From Sphingobium sp. Leaf26 (GTDB lineage Bacteria > Pseudomonadota > Alphaproteobacteria > Sphingomonadales > Sphingomonadaceae): a DNA stretch of 64,000 nt. How positions within the stretch are numbered: position 1 is the stretch's first letter; every line of letters starts with the position of its first letter. This document shows positions 11,276 through 21,203 of this stretch, in pieces. Location: assembly GCF_001421665.1 (NCBI RefSeq), contig NZ_LMKV01000012.1, forward strand, positions 578,185 through 642,184. The letters run 5' to 3'. The notes under the pieces are model-generated. The model did no database searches. It saw only the letters and a list, made by a program, of their open reading frames with translations, and was not told the DNA's origin. The position numbers and the translations under genes are program-made.

Positions 11276-11448
11276 GGTCCGTCTGATCCGTCCGATCGGC
11301 GGAGCAACCATCGCTATCTTTCCCATCGCAAAGCCGGACTGACGGGATGGCGTTCATGCAGACTTGCACCGGGATCGCCTAAACAGTTGCCTGCGGATTC
11401 AGCATTTCTTTGCCATTGTCGGGCAGGGTGCATCCACTGTCGGATTAT

Positions 11449-11465
11449 CTTACAGGCATTGTAAG
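11449..11465. promoter_or_regulatory. Palindrome upstream of the exopolysaccharide operon
   Basis: CTTACA-GGCAT-TGTAAG forms a perfect 6-bp dyad about 60 bases before the sugar transferase start, in a 248-base gap with no gene. It could be an operator for this operon, for instance for PrsR, which is encoded downstream. The link is a guess; no clear sigma-54 promoter could be fixed nearby. Confidence 0.4.
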
Positions 11466-11523
11466 AAAAGTCCGGCTCCCCGGAAGGTGCGCCAGTTTGG
11501 CGGCCAGCAGGATATGCGCGACG

Positions 11524-12912
11524 ATGATAAGGCTGTTCAAACATTATGTGCCGCATGCGGTGCTGCTGCTGGGACTGCTCGATTTCGCGCTGCTGCTATG
11601 CGCCGCAGAGGGGGGATGGATATTGCGTGCGCGCCAGATCGGCATGGATGTCGATCATGTGATGACGCGCATGGGACCGCTGTTCAGCTTCGCCATCGCG
11701 ATCCAGACCGGCATGATCGCGGTCGGCGTCTATGGTCCCGAAGCGTTGCAGTCGATCCGCTTCGCTTTTGCGCGCCTGCTGGTGGCAGTGTCGCTGGGCG
11801 TCATCTTCCTGTCGGTTCTTTATTTCCTGCTGCCCGGCATGACGCTGTGGCGCTCCAACTCGCTCTACGCCATGGGCCTGGCCATTGGTCTGCTGGTAAT
11901 TGTACGACTACTGCTCGGCTCGATGCTGGGTGGGGAGGCGTTCAAACGGCGGCTGGTGGTACTGGGAGCCGGCAATCGCGCCAACCGCATCAAGGAACTG
12001 GAGCAGAAGCGCGGCGCCGGTTTCCTGGTGGTTGGCTTCATCGCGATGAATGACGGGCCGCAGGTGATCCCCGAAGCGATCAACCGCGACGCCGTGTTCA
12101 ATCTTTCCGATTTCGTCGTCCGGCTGAACGCCAGCGAAGTGGTGCTGGCGCTGGAGGAACGGCGCAACGCGATTCCGATGTCCGATCTGCTGCGGATCAA
12201 GACTACCGGCGTTCATGTCAACGACCTGTCCAGCTTTTTAGAGCGGGAGACGGGGCGCGTCGATCTGGCCAGCGTCAATCCAAGCTGGCTGATCTTCTCC
12301 GACGGCTTTTCCGCCGGCCGGCGTTTGTCGAGCATTGCCAAGCGGCTGTTCGACGTGATCGCCAGTTCCATCCTGCTGGCGCTGACCGGTCCGGTCATCC
12401 TGCTCGCCGCGATTCTGGTCAAGCTCGACAGCAAGGGGCCGGCTTTCTACCGCCAGCAGCGCGTCGGCCTGTTCGGGCAGGAGTTCTGGATCGTGAAGCT
12501 GCGGACGATGCGGCTGGATGCTGAAGTCAACGGGCAGGCGGTCTGGGCTGAAAAGGACGATCCGCGCATCACCCGCCTGGGCTATTGGCTGCGCAAGCTG
12601 CGCATAGATGAACTGCCGCAGACCTGGACGGTGCTGAAGGGCGAGATGAGTTTCGTCGGTCCACGCCCTGAACGGCGCCAGTTCGTCGAGGATCTGGAAC
12701 AGCATCTGCGCTATTATGCCGAGCGCCATATGGTGAAACCCGGCATCACTGGCTGGGCACAGATCAACTATCCTTATGGCGCGTCGATCGAGGATGCCCG
12801 GCACAAGCTGGAATATGACCTCTATTACGCCAAGAATTATACGCCCTTCCTCGATCTGCTGATCCTGATCCAGACGGTACGGGTCGTCCTCTGGCCCGAT
12901 GGCGCGCGCTGA
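11524..12912 (+). CDS. Polyprenyl-phosphate sugar transferase of the PEP-CTERM exopolysaccharide system
   Basis: This enzyme starts exopolysaccharide assembly by loading a sugar-1-phosphate onto undecaprenyl phosphate at the inner membrane. Four hydrophobic segments cover about residues 10-130. A nucleotide-binding-like domain (RLVVLGAGNRA) follows, then a further helix at about 275-300 and the bacterial sugar transferase domain with KLDSKGPAFYRQQRVG, VKLRTM, ELPQTW and GPRPERRQFVE. The opening MIRLFKHYVP is characteristic of the PEP-CTERM-associated family, so the ATG at 11524 is preferred over upstream starts. It is the first gene of a run with prsK, prsR and prsT. Confidence 0.9.
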   Translation: MIRLFKHYVPHAVLLLGLLDFALLLCAAEGGWILRARQIGMDVDHVMTRMGPLFSFAIAIQTGMIAVGVYGPEALQSIRFAFARLLVAVSLGVIFLSVLYFLLPGMTLWRSNSLYAMGLAIGLLVIVRLLLGSMLGGEAFKRRLVVLGAGNRANRIKELEQKRGAGFLVVGFIAMNDGPQVIPEAINRDAVFNLSDFVVRLNASEVVLALEERRNAIPMSDLLRIKTTGVHVNDLSSFLERETGRVDLASVNPSWLIFSDGFSAGRRLSSIAKRLFDVIASSILLALTGPVILLAAILVKLDSKGPAFYRQQRVGLFGQEFWIVKLRTMRLDAEVNGQAVWAEKDDPRITRLGYWLRKLRIDELPQTWTVLKGEMSFVGPRPERRQFVEDLEQHLRYYAERHMVKPGITGWAQINYPYGASIEDARHKLEYDLYYAKNYTPFLDLLILIQTVRVVLWPDGAR

Positions 12913-12926
12913 GGCGATAGCGGACG

Positions 12927-14999
12927 ATGGGCGCGCTTCTTCAATTTGTCGGCGACTGGGGCCATGCTCTGGCCGCGGTGCTGTTTGCGGCGCTTGGCAT
13001 CTTCCTGCTCCGTCGCCGCGACGAGGCGCCTGAGCCGCGCCTGCTGGCCGCTGCGCTGCTGCTGACTTCCTGCTGGGCGCTGTACGTCTCCTTCGGCGGG
13101 GTGTCGAAGCCGCTGTCCGGTGTCGGCGAAAGCATCCGCAACGCGGCCTGGCTGCTGGCCATGTATGTCATGTTGCGGCGCGGGCCGGTGGGCCGGGCCG
13201 GGCCGACCATGGCGGTGAGCGCCGTCTATGCGGCGGTTTCGGGCCTTATCCTGCTCCAGACCTTCACCGACCTGACCTGGCGGCAATTGTCGCCGGCCAG
13301 CGACCTGCATCATGCGCTCGTTAGCTGCTCGCTGATCCTGCGCATGATGACGGCCATCGGCAGCCTGTTGCTGGTTCACCACCTCTACACTGCATGGCCG
13401 TCGCGGGCGCGAGGCGGGGTGTCGTTGCTGCTGGGATCACTCGCGGCGATGTGGACCTATGATCTCAACCTCTACGCCATTTGCTGGTTTGCGCCACATC
13501 GGGTGAGCGAGCTTTATGCGCTGCGCGGCTTGCTGATGGGGCTGGTCGCACCGGTCATTGCGGTCGGCATGCGCAAGGGGATGGCGGGGCGGCTGCAATT
13601 ATCGCGGGCCATCACCTTCCAGTCACTGTCGATCTTTGCCGTTGGTCTTTATGTCGCAGTGTTGACCGCTGCGGCCGTGCTGATCGAACTGATCGCCGGC
13701 CCGTATGCGCGAGTGGTGGAGATCGCCGCCGTCTTTTTCACCGCCGTTACGGCGCTGGTGCTGCTGCCCTCGCCGCAGGTGCGGGCGCTGTGGAAAGTGC
13801 AGGTCGCCAAGCATTTCTTCCAGCATCGTTACGACTATCGCACCGAATGGATGCGCTTTGGCGACACGATCGGCCGTCCGGGTGAAGACGCCGCGCCGCT
13901 CGGCGAGCGCGTGGCGAAGGCGATGGCGGATATTACGGATTCGCCGGGCGCGCTGCTGTTGCTGCGCGACGAGCAAGGCGGGTTGGCGTTCGAGACGCAG
14001 TGGAACTGGAGTAGCGACCTGTCCGATATCGGCACGGTCGCCCCTGCCATCGTGGCGCAACTGGAGCAGAGCGGCTGGATCGTAGACCTGGGGCGCCTGA
14101 AGGCCGGTGATGGTGCGCTCGACCTGCCGCAGTGGATGACGCGGGAGTCCCGCTTCTGGGCGCTGGTGCCGTTGATCCATTATGGCCGCATGATCGGCGC
14201 TTTGCTCCTGGCGCCGCCGCCGATCGACCGGCGGCTGGACTGGGAGGATTTCGATATGCTGCGCGCCGCCGGACGGCAGGCGGCGACCCACATCAGCGAG
14301 GCGCAGGGGCAGCAGGCGCTGGACGACGCCCAGCGGTTCGAGGAGTTCAACCGCCGCTTCGCCTTCATCATCCATGACGTGAAGAATCTGGTGAGCCAGT
14401 TATCGCTGCTGTCGCGTAATGCGGAGCGACACGCCGATAATCCCGAATTTCGCGCCGACATGGTGCTGACGCTTAAGGAATCGGTGGGCAAGATGAATGA
14501 CATGCTGGCTCGGCTGTCGCAGCACAACAAGGGGCGGGCGGAAGAGCCGCGCCCGGTGGTGTTGATCGACCTCCTGCAACAGGTCGCCCGCACTCGCGCG
14601 CGCCAGCATCCGGTCCATGTCAGCGGTGATGCGCCGCTGGCGCTGGCCGACCCGGCGCGAGTCGAGCAGATCGTCACCCATTTGCTGCAAAATGCCATAG
14701 ATGCCAGCACGCCGGACAGCCCGGTCGACCTGCGCCTGTCTGCGGAAGCCGGCGAGGCGGTGGTCGCCATCATTGATCGGGGCAAGGGCATGAGCGCGGA
14801 ATATATAAGGCGCGACCTGTTCAAGCCCTTTTCGTCCAGCAAGGCCGCAGGCTTTGGCCTGGGCGCGTTCGAGGCACGGACCCTGGCGCAGGCCATGGGC
14901 GGCCGGATCGACGTGGAAAGCAAGCCCGGCGCCGGGAGCCGCTTCACATTGCGCCTGCCGCTGGCGCCCCATAGCGACACACGAGAGAAGGCCGCCTGA
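12927..14999 (+). CDS. prsK: PEP-CTERM system sensor histidine kinase PrsK
   Basis: A 690-residue kinase with about seven to nine N-terminal membrane helices (residues 1-280), a GAF-like region (about 310-470) and a C-terminal kinase core. The phospho-acceptor motif is FIIHDVKNLVSQLSLL, the N-box LLQNAIDAS, and the G-boxes IIDRGKGM and GFGLGAFEA are intact, unlike the PhyP-like protein. PrsK pairs with PrsR to control exopolysaccharide and PEP-CTERM protein genes in exosortase bacteria. Its stop overlaps the prsR start (TGATG), showing translational coupling. Confidence 0.92.
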   Translation: MGALLQFVGDWGHALAAVLFAALGIFLLRRRDEAPEPRLLAAALLLTSCWALYVSFGGVSKPLSGVGESIRNAAWLLAMYVMLRRGPVGRAGPTMAVSAVYAAVSGLILLQTFTDLTWRQLSPASDLHHALVSCSLILRMMTAIGSLLLVHHLYTAWPSRARGGVSLLLGSLAAMWTYDLNLYAICWFAPHRVSELYALRGLLMGLVAPVIAVGMRKGMAGRLQLSRAITFQSLSIFAVGLYVAVLTAAAVLIELIAGPYARVVEIAAVFFTAVTALVLLPSPQVRALWKVQVAKHFFQHRYDYRTEWMRFGDTIGRPGEDAAPLGERVAKAMADITDSPGALLLLRDEQGGLAFETQWNWSSDLSDIGTVAPAIVAQLEQSGWIVDLGRLKAGDGALDLPQWMTRESRFWALVPLIHYGRMIGALLLAPPPIDRRLDWEDFDMLRAAGRQAATHISEAQGQQALDDAQRFEEFNRRFAFIIHDVKNLVSQLSLLSRNAERHADNPEFRADMVLTLKESVGKMNDMLARLSQHNKGRAEEPRPVVLIDLLQQVARTRARQHPVHVSGDAPLALADPARVEQIVTHLLQNAIDASTPDSPVDLRLSAEAGEAVVAIIDRGKGMSAEYIRRDLFKPFSSSKAAGFGLGAFEARTLAQAMGGRIDVESKPGAGSRFTLRLPLAPHSDTREKAA

Positions 15000-16363
15000 T
15001 GAGCGACACCCGCCCCAAATTGCTGATCGTGGAGGATGATCCGGGCCTTCAGCGCCAGTTGCGCTGGGCCTATGAGGATTATCAGCTCTTCATCGCCGGC
15101 GACCGGCAGGAAGCGATCGAGATGCTGCGGGCGGAAACGCCTGACGTGGTTACGCTCGACCTTGGCCTGCCGCCCGATCCCGATGGCACCAGCGAAGGCT
15201 TTGCCACACTGGCGGAGATGCTGAAGATCAAGCCTGACACCAAGGTCATCGTCGCGTCCGGCCATGGCGCGCGGGAGAGCGCGCTGGATGCGATTTCGGG
15301 CGGGGCCTATGATTTCTACCAGAAGCCGGTCGATATCGACGAACTGGGCCTGATCGTCCGTCGCGCCTTCCACGTCCATGCGCTTGAACGGGAAAATGCG
15401 CGGCTGGCCGAAACCGCGCCGGAGGATAGCCGGGTGCTAGGGCGCATCATATCCGGTGCGCCGGAAATGATGAAGGTGGCGCGTACGATCGAGCGGGTTG
15501 CGGGTGCGCAGGTGTCGGTATTGTTGCTCGGCGCCAGCGGCACCGGCAAGGAGTTGCTGGCGCAGGGGCTGCACGATGCCAGTCCGCGCGGTAACGGAGC
15601 CTTCGTCGCGATCAACTGTGCGGCGATCCCGGAAACCCTGCTGGAATCCGAATTGTTCGGCCATGAGAAGGGCGCGTTTACCGGCGCGATCAAGACCACG
15701 CCGGGCAAGATCGAGCAGGCGCAGGGCGGTACCCTGTTCCTGGACGAGGTGGGCGACATTCCGCTGGCCTTGCAGGTCAAGCTGTTGCGCTTCTTGCAGG
15801 AGCGGGTGATCGAGCGGATCGGCGGGCGTCAGCCCATCGCCGTCGACACGCGGATCGTGTGCGCGACCCACCAGAATCTGGAGCAAATGATTGAATCCGG
15901 CAGTTTCCGCGAGGATCTCTACTATCGCCTCGCTGAGATCGTTGTACGCATTCCCGCGCTCAAGGACCGGCCCGGCGACCCTGCGCTGCTGGCGCGCCAC
16001 TTTCTCACGCGGTTCGCGCGTGACATGAACCCGCAGGTCAAGGGACTGGCGCCCGATGCGCTGGCGGCGCTCGACGCCTGGGGATGGCCGGGCAATGTCC
16101 GCGAACTGGAAAACCGGATGAAGCGCGCGGTCATCATGGCGGATGGCAAGCTGATTACCGCCGCTGATCTGGATCTGGACGATGAGCGCGCCGATGGCGG
16201 CGATGTCGTCAATCTGAAGGCGGCGCGGGAAATGGCGGATCGCCGGGCGATCCGTCGCGCGATCGCACGCACCGACGGCAATATTTCCGGCGCGGCCAAG
16301 ATGCTGGGGATCAGCCGGCCGACGCTCTACGATCTGCTCAAACAATATCAGATGCAGGGTTGA
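14999..16363 (+). CDS. prsR: PEP-CTERM-box response regulator PrsR, NtrC-type sigma-54 activator
   Basis: A receiver domain (residues 1-125, phospho-acceptor in VTLDLGLPP), a sigma-54 AAA+ domain (about 140-375) with Walker A GASGTGKE, the GAFTGA loop that contacts sigma-54 and Walker B GGTLFLDEVGD, and a Fis-type helix-turn-helix at the end (ISGAAKMLGISRPTLYDLL). It activates sigma-54 promoters of exopolysaccharide and PEP-CTERM genes on signal from PrsK. All functional motifs are intact. Confidence 0.94.
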   Translation: MSDTRPKLLIVEDDPGLQRQLRWAYEDYQLFIAGDRQEAIEMLRAETPDVVTLDLGLPPDPDGTSEGFATLAEMLKIKPDTKVIVASGHGARESALDAISGGAYDFYQKPVDIDELGLIVRRAFHVHALERENARLAETAPEDSRVLGRIISGAPEMMKVARTIERVAGAQVSVLLLGASGTGKELLAQGLHDASPRGNGAFVAINCAAIPETLLESELFGHEKGAFTGAIKTTPGKIEQAQGGTLFLDEVGDIPLALQVKLLRFLQERVIERIGGRQPIAVDTRIVCATHQNLEQMIESGSFREDLYYRLAEIVVRIPALKDRPGDPALLARHFLTRFARDMNPQVKGLAPDALAALDAWGWPGNVRELENRMKRAVIMADGKLITAADLDLDDERADGGDVVNLKAAREMADRRAIRRAIARTDGNISGAAKMLGISRPTLYDLLKQYQMQG

Positions 16364-16368
16364 TCCCG

Positions 16369-18408
16369 ATGCGAAGGTCTCGTCTGGCCCTGATCGCGGG
16401 GGTAGCGTTGCTGGCGCTGGGTGGCGCCGGGCTGATGCAATGGCGCGCGCATGAACGCGATGGCAGTGCGGCGCTGACGCGCGGGCTGGCTGCGCTCGAC
16501 CGGGGTGACGCGCGCACGGCGCGGGTCGAACTGATGAACGCGATCAAGCGCGATCGCAAATCCGTGGCGGCCCACGCCGCGCAGGCGCAGGCGCTGGTCG
16601 ATCTGGGCGACGGGGCGGGGGCGCAGACCGCCGTCGATCGGGCAAGGGTGCTGGGCGGATCACCGGCGGCGACGCGCGCGGTCATGGCGCAGGCGTTGTT
16701 GTTGCAGGGTGATCTGGACGGGGCATTGCGTGAGGCGCGCGCATCCGACTTGCCTCCCGAAGCGCGCGTCGTGGCAGACCGCGTAATTGCGCAGGTAGCC
16801 TTGGCGCAGGGTGACCTGCAAGGCGCGCGCGTGGCATTGCAACGGGCATTGGCGAGCGCGCAGGGTGATCCGGCCAACTGGGTGGAACTGGGCCGGTTGC
16901 AGATCGTGGCGGGAGACCAGGCCGGAGCGATCGCGGCGGCGGACCGGGCAGTGGCGCTGGCACCCAGCGACGCGAAGGCGCTGACCCTGCGCGGCGAACT
17001 GACCCGTGCGCAATATGGGCTGACGGCATCGCTCCCCTGGTTCGAGCGGGCGCTGGCGGCCAATCCGGATTCCGTGACCACGCTGGAACAATATGCAGCC
17101 ACGCTGGCGGACGCCGGGCAGTCGAGCCGGATGCTGGGGCTGACGCGCCGGTTGCTGGCGCTTGACCCGTCCAATCCGCGTGCGTGGATGATGCAGGCGG
17201 TGATGGCGGCGCGGGCGGGGCAGGGCGATCTGGCACGCAAGCTGCTGGAGCGGACCAAGGGGCGGCTGGATGACGAGCCGGCGACACGTCTGCTGCGCGG
17301 GATACTGCAATTGCAGGATGGCAATCCGGTGCTGGCGGCCGAAGCGTTGGCACAATTGGTTGCTGCCCAGCCGGACAACCGAACGGCGCGCACGCTGCTG
17401 GCGCGGGCGCTGTATGCTAATGACGATTTCCCGTCTGCTGCCACGATATTGGCGCCGATCGTGGCGCAGCGGGACGCCGATCCTTATGTGCTGACGCTTG
17501 GCGCGCGGGTGCAGGAGGCGCTGGGCAACCTTGCGATGGCGGGAGACATGCTGGCGCGGGCTACCTGGCCGGTGCGGGCTTCGAGCGATGCTTTTGCCAG
17601 TGCGTCGGACAATGGGCTGGCGTCCGGTTCGGGACCGGCGAGCAGTGCGACCGCGCGCGACAATATACCCTATATTCGCGCGCTGCTGAGCACAGGCCGG
17701 ACGGGTGACGCGCTGGCACGGGCGCGGTTGCTCAGTCGCGCCAATCCCGGCGCGCCGGATGCCTGGTTGATTCTGGGCGATACGCTCAGTGCGGCGGACC
17801 AGCCGCAGGAGGCAGCGCGCGCCTATGCGACGGCGGCCAATATCCGGTTCGATCGCGCGGCGGCGCTGCGGCTCGCTGCCATCTGGACCCGTATCGGCAA
17901 CCCGGCCCATGCGCGGCAGGTGGTGCAACTGTTCCTCAACCAGAACCCCAATGATGCCGAGGCGCAGCGGCTGGCCGCCGACATGGCGATGCAGGCGCAG
18001 GATTGGCGCAGTGCACGCCGAATGTTGCAGGCGGTGCGCGCACAGATTGGCGATAATGACGCAGTACTGATGGCCGATCTGGCCCGTGCGGCGATGGAGG
18101 ATGGCGATGGTAGCGCCGCGCGGGCCTATGCCGCGCACGGCTATCGGTTGATGCCCGGCAACCCGGTCATGGTCGACATGCTAGGCTGGGTCTTGCTGCG
18201 CACCGGTGAAAAGGGGACGGCGGCGGTAGATCTGCTGGAAAAGGCGGTGGCGCTGGCGCCCGGCGCGCCGGCGCTGCAACTGCATCTGGGGCAGGCCTAT
18301 GCAGCGGCGGGGCGCAAGGGGGAGGCGAAGCTGGCTCTGGGCCGCGCGGTTGCGGCGCGGGGCTTTACCGGCCGACAGGAGGCGTCGGACGCGCTGGCGG
18401 CCCTATAA
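16369..18408 (+). CDS. prsT: PEP-CTERM system TPR-repeat protein PrsT
   Basis: A 679-residue protein with one N-terminal signal anchor (LALIAGVALLALGGAGLMQW) and then tetratricopeptide-like helical repeats over nearly the whole length. The order after sugar transferase, prsK and prsR fits PrsT, a periplasmic scaffold of the exosortase-linked exopolysaccharide system. There is no lipobox Cys, so it is a membrane-anchored or secreted form and not a lipoprotein. The ATG at 16369 is chosen; a TTG nine bases earlier overlaps the prsR end. The exosortase gene itself is not in the window. Confidence 0.85.
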   Translation: MRRSRLALIAGVALLALGGAGLMQWRAHERDGSAALTRGLAALDRGDARTARVELMNAIKRDRKSVAAHAAQAQALVDLGDGAGAQTAVDRARVLGGSPAATRAVMAQALLLQGDLDGALREARASDLPPEARVVADRVIAQVALAQGDLQGARVALQRALASAQGDPANWVELGRLQIVAGDQAGAIAAADRAVALAPSDAKALTLRGELTRAQYGLTASLPWFERALAANPDSVTTLEQYAATLADAGQSSRMLGLTRRLLALDPSNPRAWMMQAVMAARAGQGDLARKLLERTKGRLDDEPATRLLRGILQLQDGNPVLAAEALAQLVAAQPDNRTARTLLARALYANDDFPSAATILAPIVAQRDADPYVLTLGARVQEALGNLAMAGDMLARATWPVRASSDAFASASDNGLASGSGPASSATARDNIPYIRALLSTGRTGDALARARLLSRANPGAPDAWLILGDTLSAADQPQEAARAYATAANIRFDRAAALRLAAIWTRIGNPAHARQVVQLFLNQNPNDAEAQRLAADMAMQAQDWRSARRMLQAVRAQIGDNDAVLMADLARAAMEDGDGSAARAYAAHGYRLMPGNPVMVDMLGWVLLRTGEKGTAAVDLLEKAVALAPGAPALQLHLGQAYAAAGRKGEAKLALGRAVAARGFTGRQEASDALAAL

Positions 18409-18426
18409 GGGTCAGCATCGGACAGG

Positions 18427-18533
18427 CTAGAGCGCGCTGCGTTAAATCCGATGCAGGTCGCGCGCTCTAGTTTTTTGTTTTCGCATCGTTTTAAGCGAAA
18501 AACCGGTTCCCACTTTTCTGCACGATGCTCTTG
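18427..18533. repeat. Dispersed intergenic inverted-repeat element, copy 1
   Basis: An 11-bp perfect inverted repeat (CTAGAGCGCGC at 18427-18437 and its complement at 18460-18470) is followed by a tail with a second partial dyad around CGAAAAACCGG. A near-identical copy in reverse orientation lies at 33531-33631. It fills the gap between prsT and the convergent gntR gene and may also end transcription. Confidence 0.85.
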
Positions 18534-18538
18534 GGGCG

Positions 18539-18883
18539 TCAAGCCTTCGCCAAATCCAGATCTTCGATCCGCAGGCCCAGCCGCCTGATTTGCGCTGCGA
18601 CTGGCGGCCACACGCTGTCGAGGAAGCGTTCGCGTTCGGCTTCGCGCAGGCGGCGGGTCGCGCCATCGGCGACGAACATGCCGACGCCGCGCTTCACCAC
18701 GACCAATCCGTCATCCTGAAAACTTTGATAGGCCTTTGCCACGGTCAGTGGGTTGGCACCCTGCGCGGCGGCGAAGGCGCGCACCGACGGCAACAACTCG
18801 CCATCGGCATAGTCCCCATCCAGGATGGAGGCGGCAATGATCTCACGCAGGCGGAGATAGACGGGTTTGGATTCGTCGGCCAT
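18539..18883 (-). CDS. GntR family regulator, YtrA-type
   Basis: A 114-residue regulator with an N-terminal winged helix (PVYLRLREIIAASILDG, LPSVRAFAAAQGANPLTV, AKAYQSFQDDGLVVVKRGVG) and only a short helical tail, as in the YtrA subgroup. These repressors usually control neighbouring ABC transporter genes, but none is next to it here. The target may be itself or the nitroreductase gene upstream in the same direction. Confidence 0.88.
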   Translation of the reverse strand: MADESKPVYLRLREIIAASILDGDYADGELLPSVRAFAAAQGANPLTVAKAYQSFQDDGLVVVKRGVGMFVADGATRRLREAERERFLDSVWPPVAAQIRRLGLRIEDLDLAKA

Positions 18884-18956
18884 AGTGCATCAGTGCCATA
18901 ATACAGCCATGCGGGTCAATCCGCAGAGGTTGTCCGGCAAAGCATTGCTGTCGTAA

Positions 18957-19535
18957 TTATCTGTCCCAGGTCGATACGATGGCGTCATATTCTGGCCGGG
19001 GCCGTTCTTCCTGTTCTTTGCCCGGAGTCCCTATGAAGACGAAGCCGGCGATTTTTTCGCCGGCCTTGCCAAAGGCGTCGCGGACATCATGGTTGAAACT
19101 GGGCCAGCCGGTCAGCCAGCCGCCGGCAAAGCCCAGCGCATGGGTGGCATGGAGCAGGTTCATGATCGCCGCGCCGGCCGACAATTCCTGTTCCCAGAGT
19201 GGAATCTTGCTGCCGGCGACCGGGGAGGACAGAGCCACGACCAAAGTCGGCGCCTGATAGGCGAACTGGTGCATCGCTTCGATCTCAAGACGGCCGGCGT
19301 CGGGCTTTTCGGCGCGGTAGGCGGTTTCCAGCACGTCCGCCAAAGCGGCGCGCTTGTCCTGCGACACGATCACGAAGCGCCATGGGGCCAGCTTGCCATG
19401 ATCGGGGGTCCGTAGCGCGACCTCCAATATCTGGCGCAGTTGCGCGTCGTCCGGGCCGGGCGCGATGAGGTCGCGCGGTTTGCCGGAACGGCGGGTCTGG
19501 AGCAGGGCGAGCGGGGAGGAAAGATCGTTGAACAT
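18957..19535 (-). CDS. Nitroreductase family protein (YdjA-like)
   Basis: An FMN-dependent oxidoreductase of 192 residues. RRSGKPRDLIAPGP binds FMN phosphate, TPDHGKLAPWRFVIV is the conserved nitroreductase-core stretch, and AGAAIMNLLHATHALGFAGGW is the dimer-interface helix. It resembles the short YdjA/TM1586 group. A longer frame reaches 19829, but homology begins at MFNDLSSP, so 19535 is the start. The substrate is unknown. Confidence 0.88.
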   Translation of the reverse strand: MFNDLSSPLALLQTRRSGKPRDLIAPGPDDAQLRQILEVALRTPDHGKLAPWRFVIVSQDKRAALADVLETAYRAEKPDAGRLEIEAMHQFAYQAPTLVVALSSPVAGSKIPLWEQELSAGAAIMNLLHATHALGFAGGWLTGWPSFNHDVRDAFGKAGEKIAGFVFIGTPGKEQEERPRPEYDAIVSTWDR

Positions 19536-19679
19536 CGGCCCGACAGATGGCGTGTTCAACGCTTCGGCGCAAGGGGCCGGCCGCCCTTTTGACAGGGCGG
19601 ACCGATCCGCTCTAGGTTCGCGTGCATAAGCGGTCCCCAGCATGGCGGGCCGGACACAAGAATAAGCAAAGGGTGCCGA

Positions 19680-21203
19680 ATGGCGACTTCGGACATGATT
19701 TCCGCCGAGGCAGGGAAAACCTGGCTCGGCCATCCGCGCGGGCTGTATCTGCTCTTCTTCGCGGAAATGTGGGAGCGGTTCTCCTATTACGGGATGCGGG
19801 CCATCCTGATCTTCTATCTCACCAAACATTTCCTCTTCGGCGAGGACAAGGCCTATCTCCTCTACGGCGCCTATACCTCACTGGTCTATATCACGCCGGT
19901 CATCGGCGGCTATCTGGCCGACCGGTTCCTGGGGCCGCGCAAGGCGGTGCTGGTCGGCGGCGTGTTCATCGCCATCGGCCATTTCCTGATCGCCATCACC
20001 GAAGGGCCGGGCGGGCAAGACCCGCTGTTCCTGAACGGCTTCTATCTGGCGCTGGCGTCCATCATCGTCGGCACGGGTTTCCTCAAAGCCAATATTTCGG
20101 TGCTGGTGGGCGAGCTTTACGCCCGCGACGATCATCGCCGCGATCCCGCTTTCTCCATCTTCTACATGGGGATCAACATGGGCGGGATGCTGGGACCGAT
20201 CGTGTGTGGCTTGCTCGGCGAACTCTGGGGCTGGAGTTGGGGGTTCGGTGCGGCGGGCGTGGGCATGCTGGCGGGTCTGGTCATGTTCGTGTGGCTGAAA
20301 CCCTGGCTGCTGGGCAAGGGCGAGCCGCCTGCGCCGCAGCAACTGCGCGCGCCGACTGCCACCGGGCTTAGCCAGGAATGGACCATCTATCTGGCTGCGG
20401 CGCTGGGCGTGGCGGCTATCTGGCTGGTGATCCGCTATGCCGAATTGCTGGGCTATGCGCTGTTGGGTTTCTCGGCGCTGACCGTCATTTATATATTGTG
20501 GCGGACGGTCGGCACGCTGGGCAAGATCGACCGCGACCGCATGTTTGCGGCGCTGTTCCTGATCGCGCTCAATCCGCTGTTCTGGGGACTGTTCGAACAG
20601 ACCGGGTCGTCGCTCAATATCTTCACCGATCGCAATGTCGATCGCAGCATGCTGGGTTGGGAAGTGCCGGCCTCGCTGTTCCAGTCGGTCAATTCGGTTT
20701 TCATCATTCTGCTCGCGCCGCTCTTTGCGGTGCTGTGGACCTTCCTCGACAAGCGGCGGCTGGAGCCGTCCTCGCCTGCCAAGTTCGGCATCGGTTTGGT
20801 GTTGTGCGGGGCTGGGTTTCTGGTGCTGGTCGCGGGCGCGGCGATGGCTGGTGAAAATTTGACCCCGGTGATCTTCGTGTTCCTCATTTATCTGCTGCAT
20901 ACCATGGCGGAACTGTGCTTCTCGCCCGTGGGGCTGTCCGCCATGACGCGCCTGTCGGTGTCGAACATGGTCGGGCTGGTCATGGGCACCTGGTTCCTTG
21001 CCATGGCGGCGGGTAATTTCATTGCGGGCCTCATCGCCCGCGCGACGGGGAGCGGCGAGGCTGGTAACGTCACGCAGGTTCTGGACGTCTACACCCGCAT
21101 CGGCTGGTTCGCGATCGTGGTGGGGGCGCTGGTGTTGCTCGTCTCCCCCTATGTGAAGCGACTGATGCATCTCGATCTGATCGGTTCGGAGGAAAAGGCA
21201 TGA
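19680..21203 (+). CDS. POT/PTR family proton-coupled oligopeptide transporter
   Basis: A major-facilitator protein of 507 residues with about 12-14 membrane helices. The ExxER proton-coupling motif is seen in FFAEMWERFSYYGMRA and the PTR signature in the GFLKANISVLVG region, followed by FYMGINMGG. It imports di- and tripeptides with protons. The next two genes encode exported amidohydrolases, and the second start overlaps the transporter stop by 4 bases. This suggests a unit that hydrolyses and takes up a peptide-like or amide substrate. Confidence 0.93.
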   Translation: MATSDMISAEAGKTWLGHPRGLYLLFFAEMWERFSYYGMRAILIFYLTKHFLFGEDKAYLLYGAYTSLVYITPVIGGYLADRFLGPRKAVLVGGVFIAIGHFLIAITEGPGGQDPLFLNGFYLALASIIVGTGFLKANISVLVGELYARDDHRRDPAFSIFYMGINMGGMLGPIVCGLLGELWGWSWGFGAAGVGMLAGLVMFVWLKPWLLGKGEPPAPQQLRAPTATGLSQEWTIYLAAALGVAAIWLVIRYAELLGYALLGFSALTVIYILWRTVGTLGKIDRDRMFAALFLIALNPLFWGLFEQTGSSLNIFTDRNVDRSMLGWEVPASLFQSVNSVFIILLAPLFAVLWTFLDKRRLEPSSPAKFGIGLVLCGAGFLVLVAGAAMAGENLTPVIFVFLIYLLHTMAELCFSPVGLSAMTRLSVSNMVGLVMGTWFLAMAAGNFIAGLIARATGSGEAGNVTQVLDVYTRIGWFAIVVGALVLLVSPYVKRLMHLDLIGSEEKA

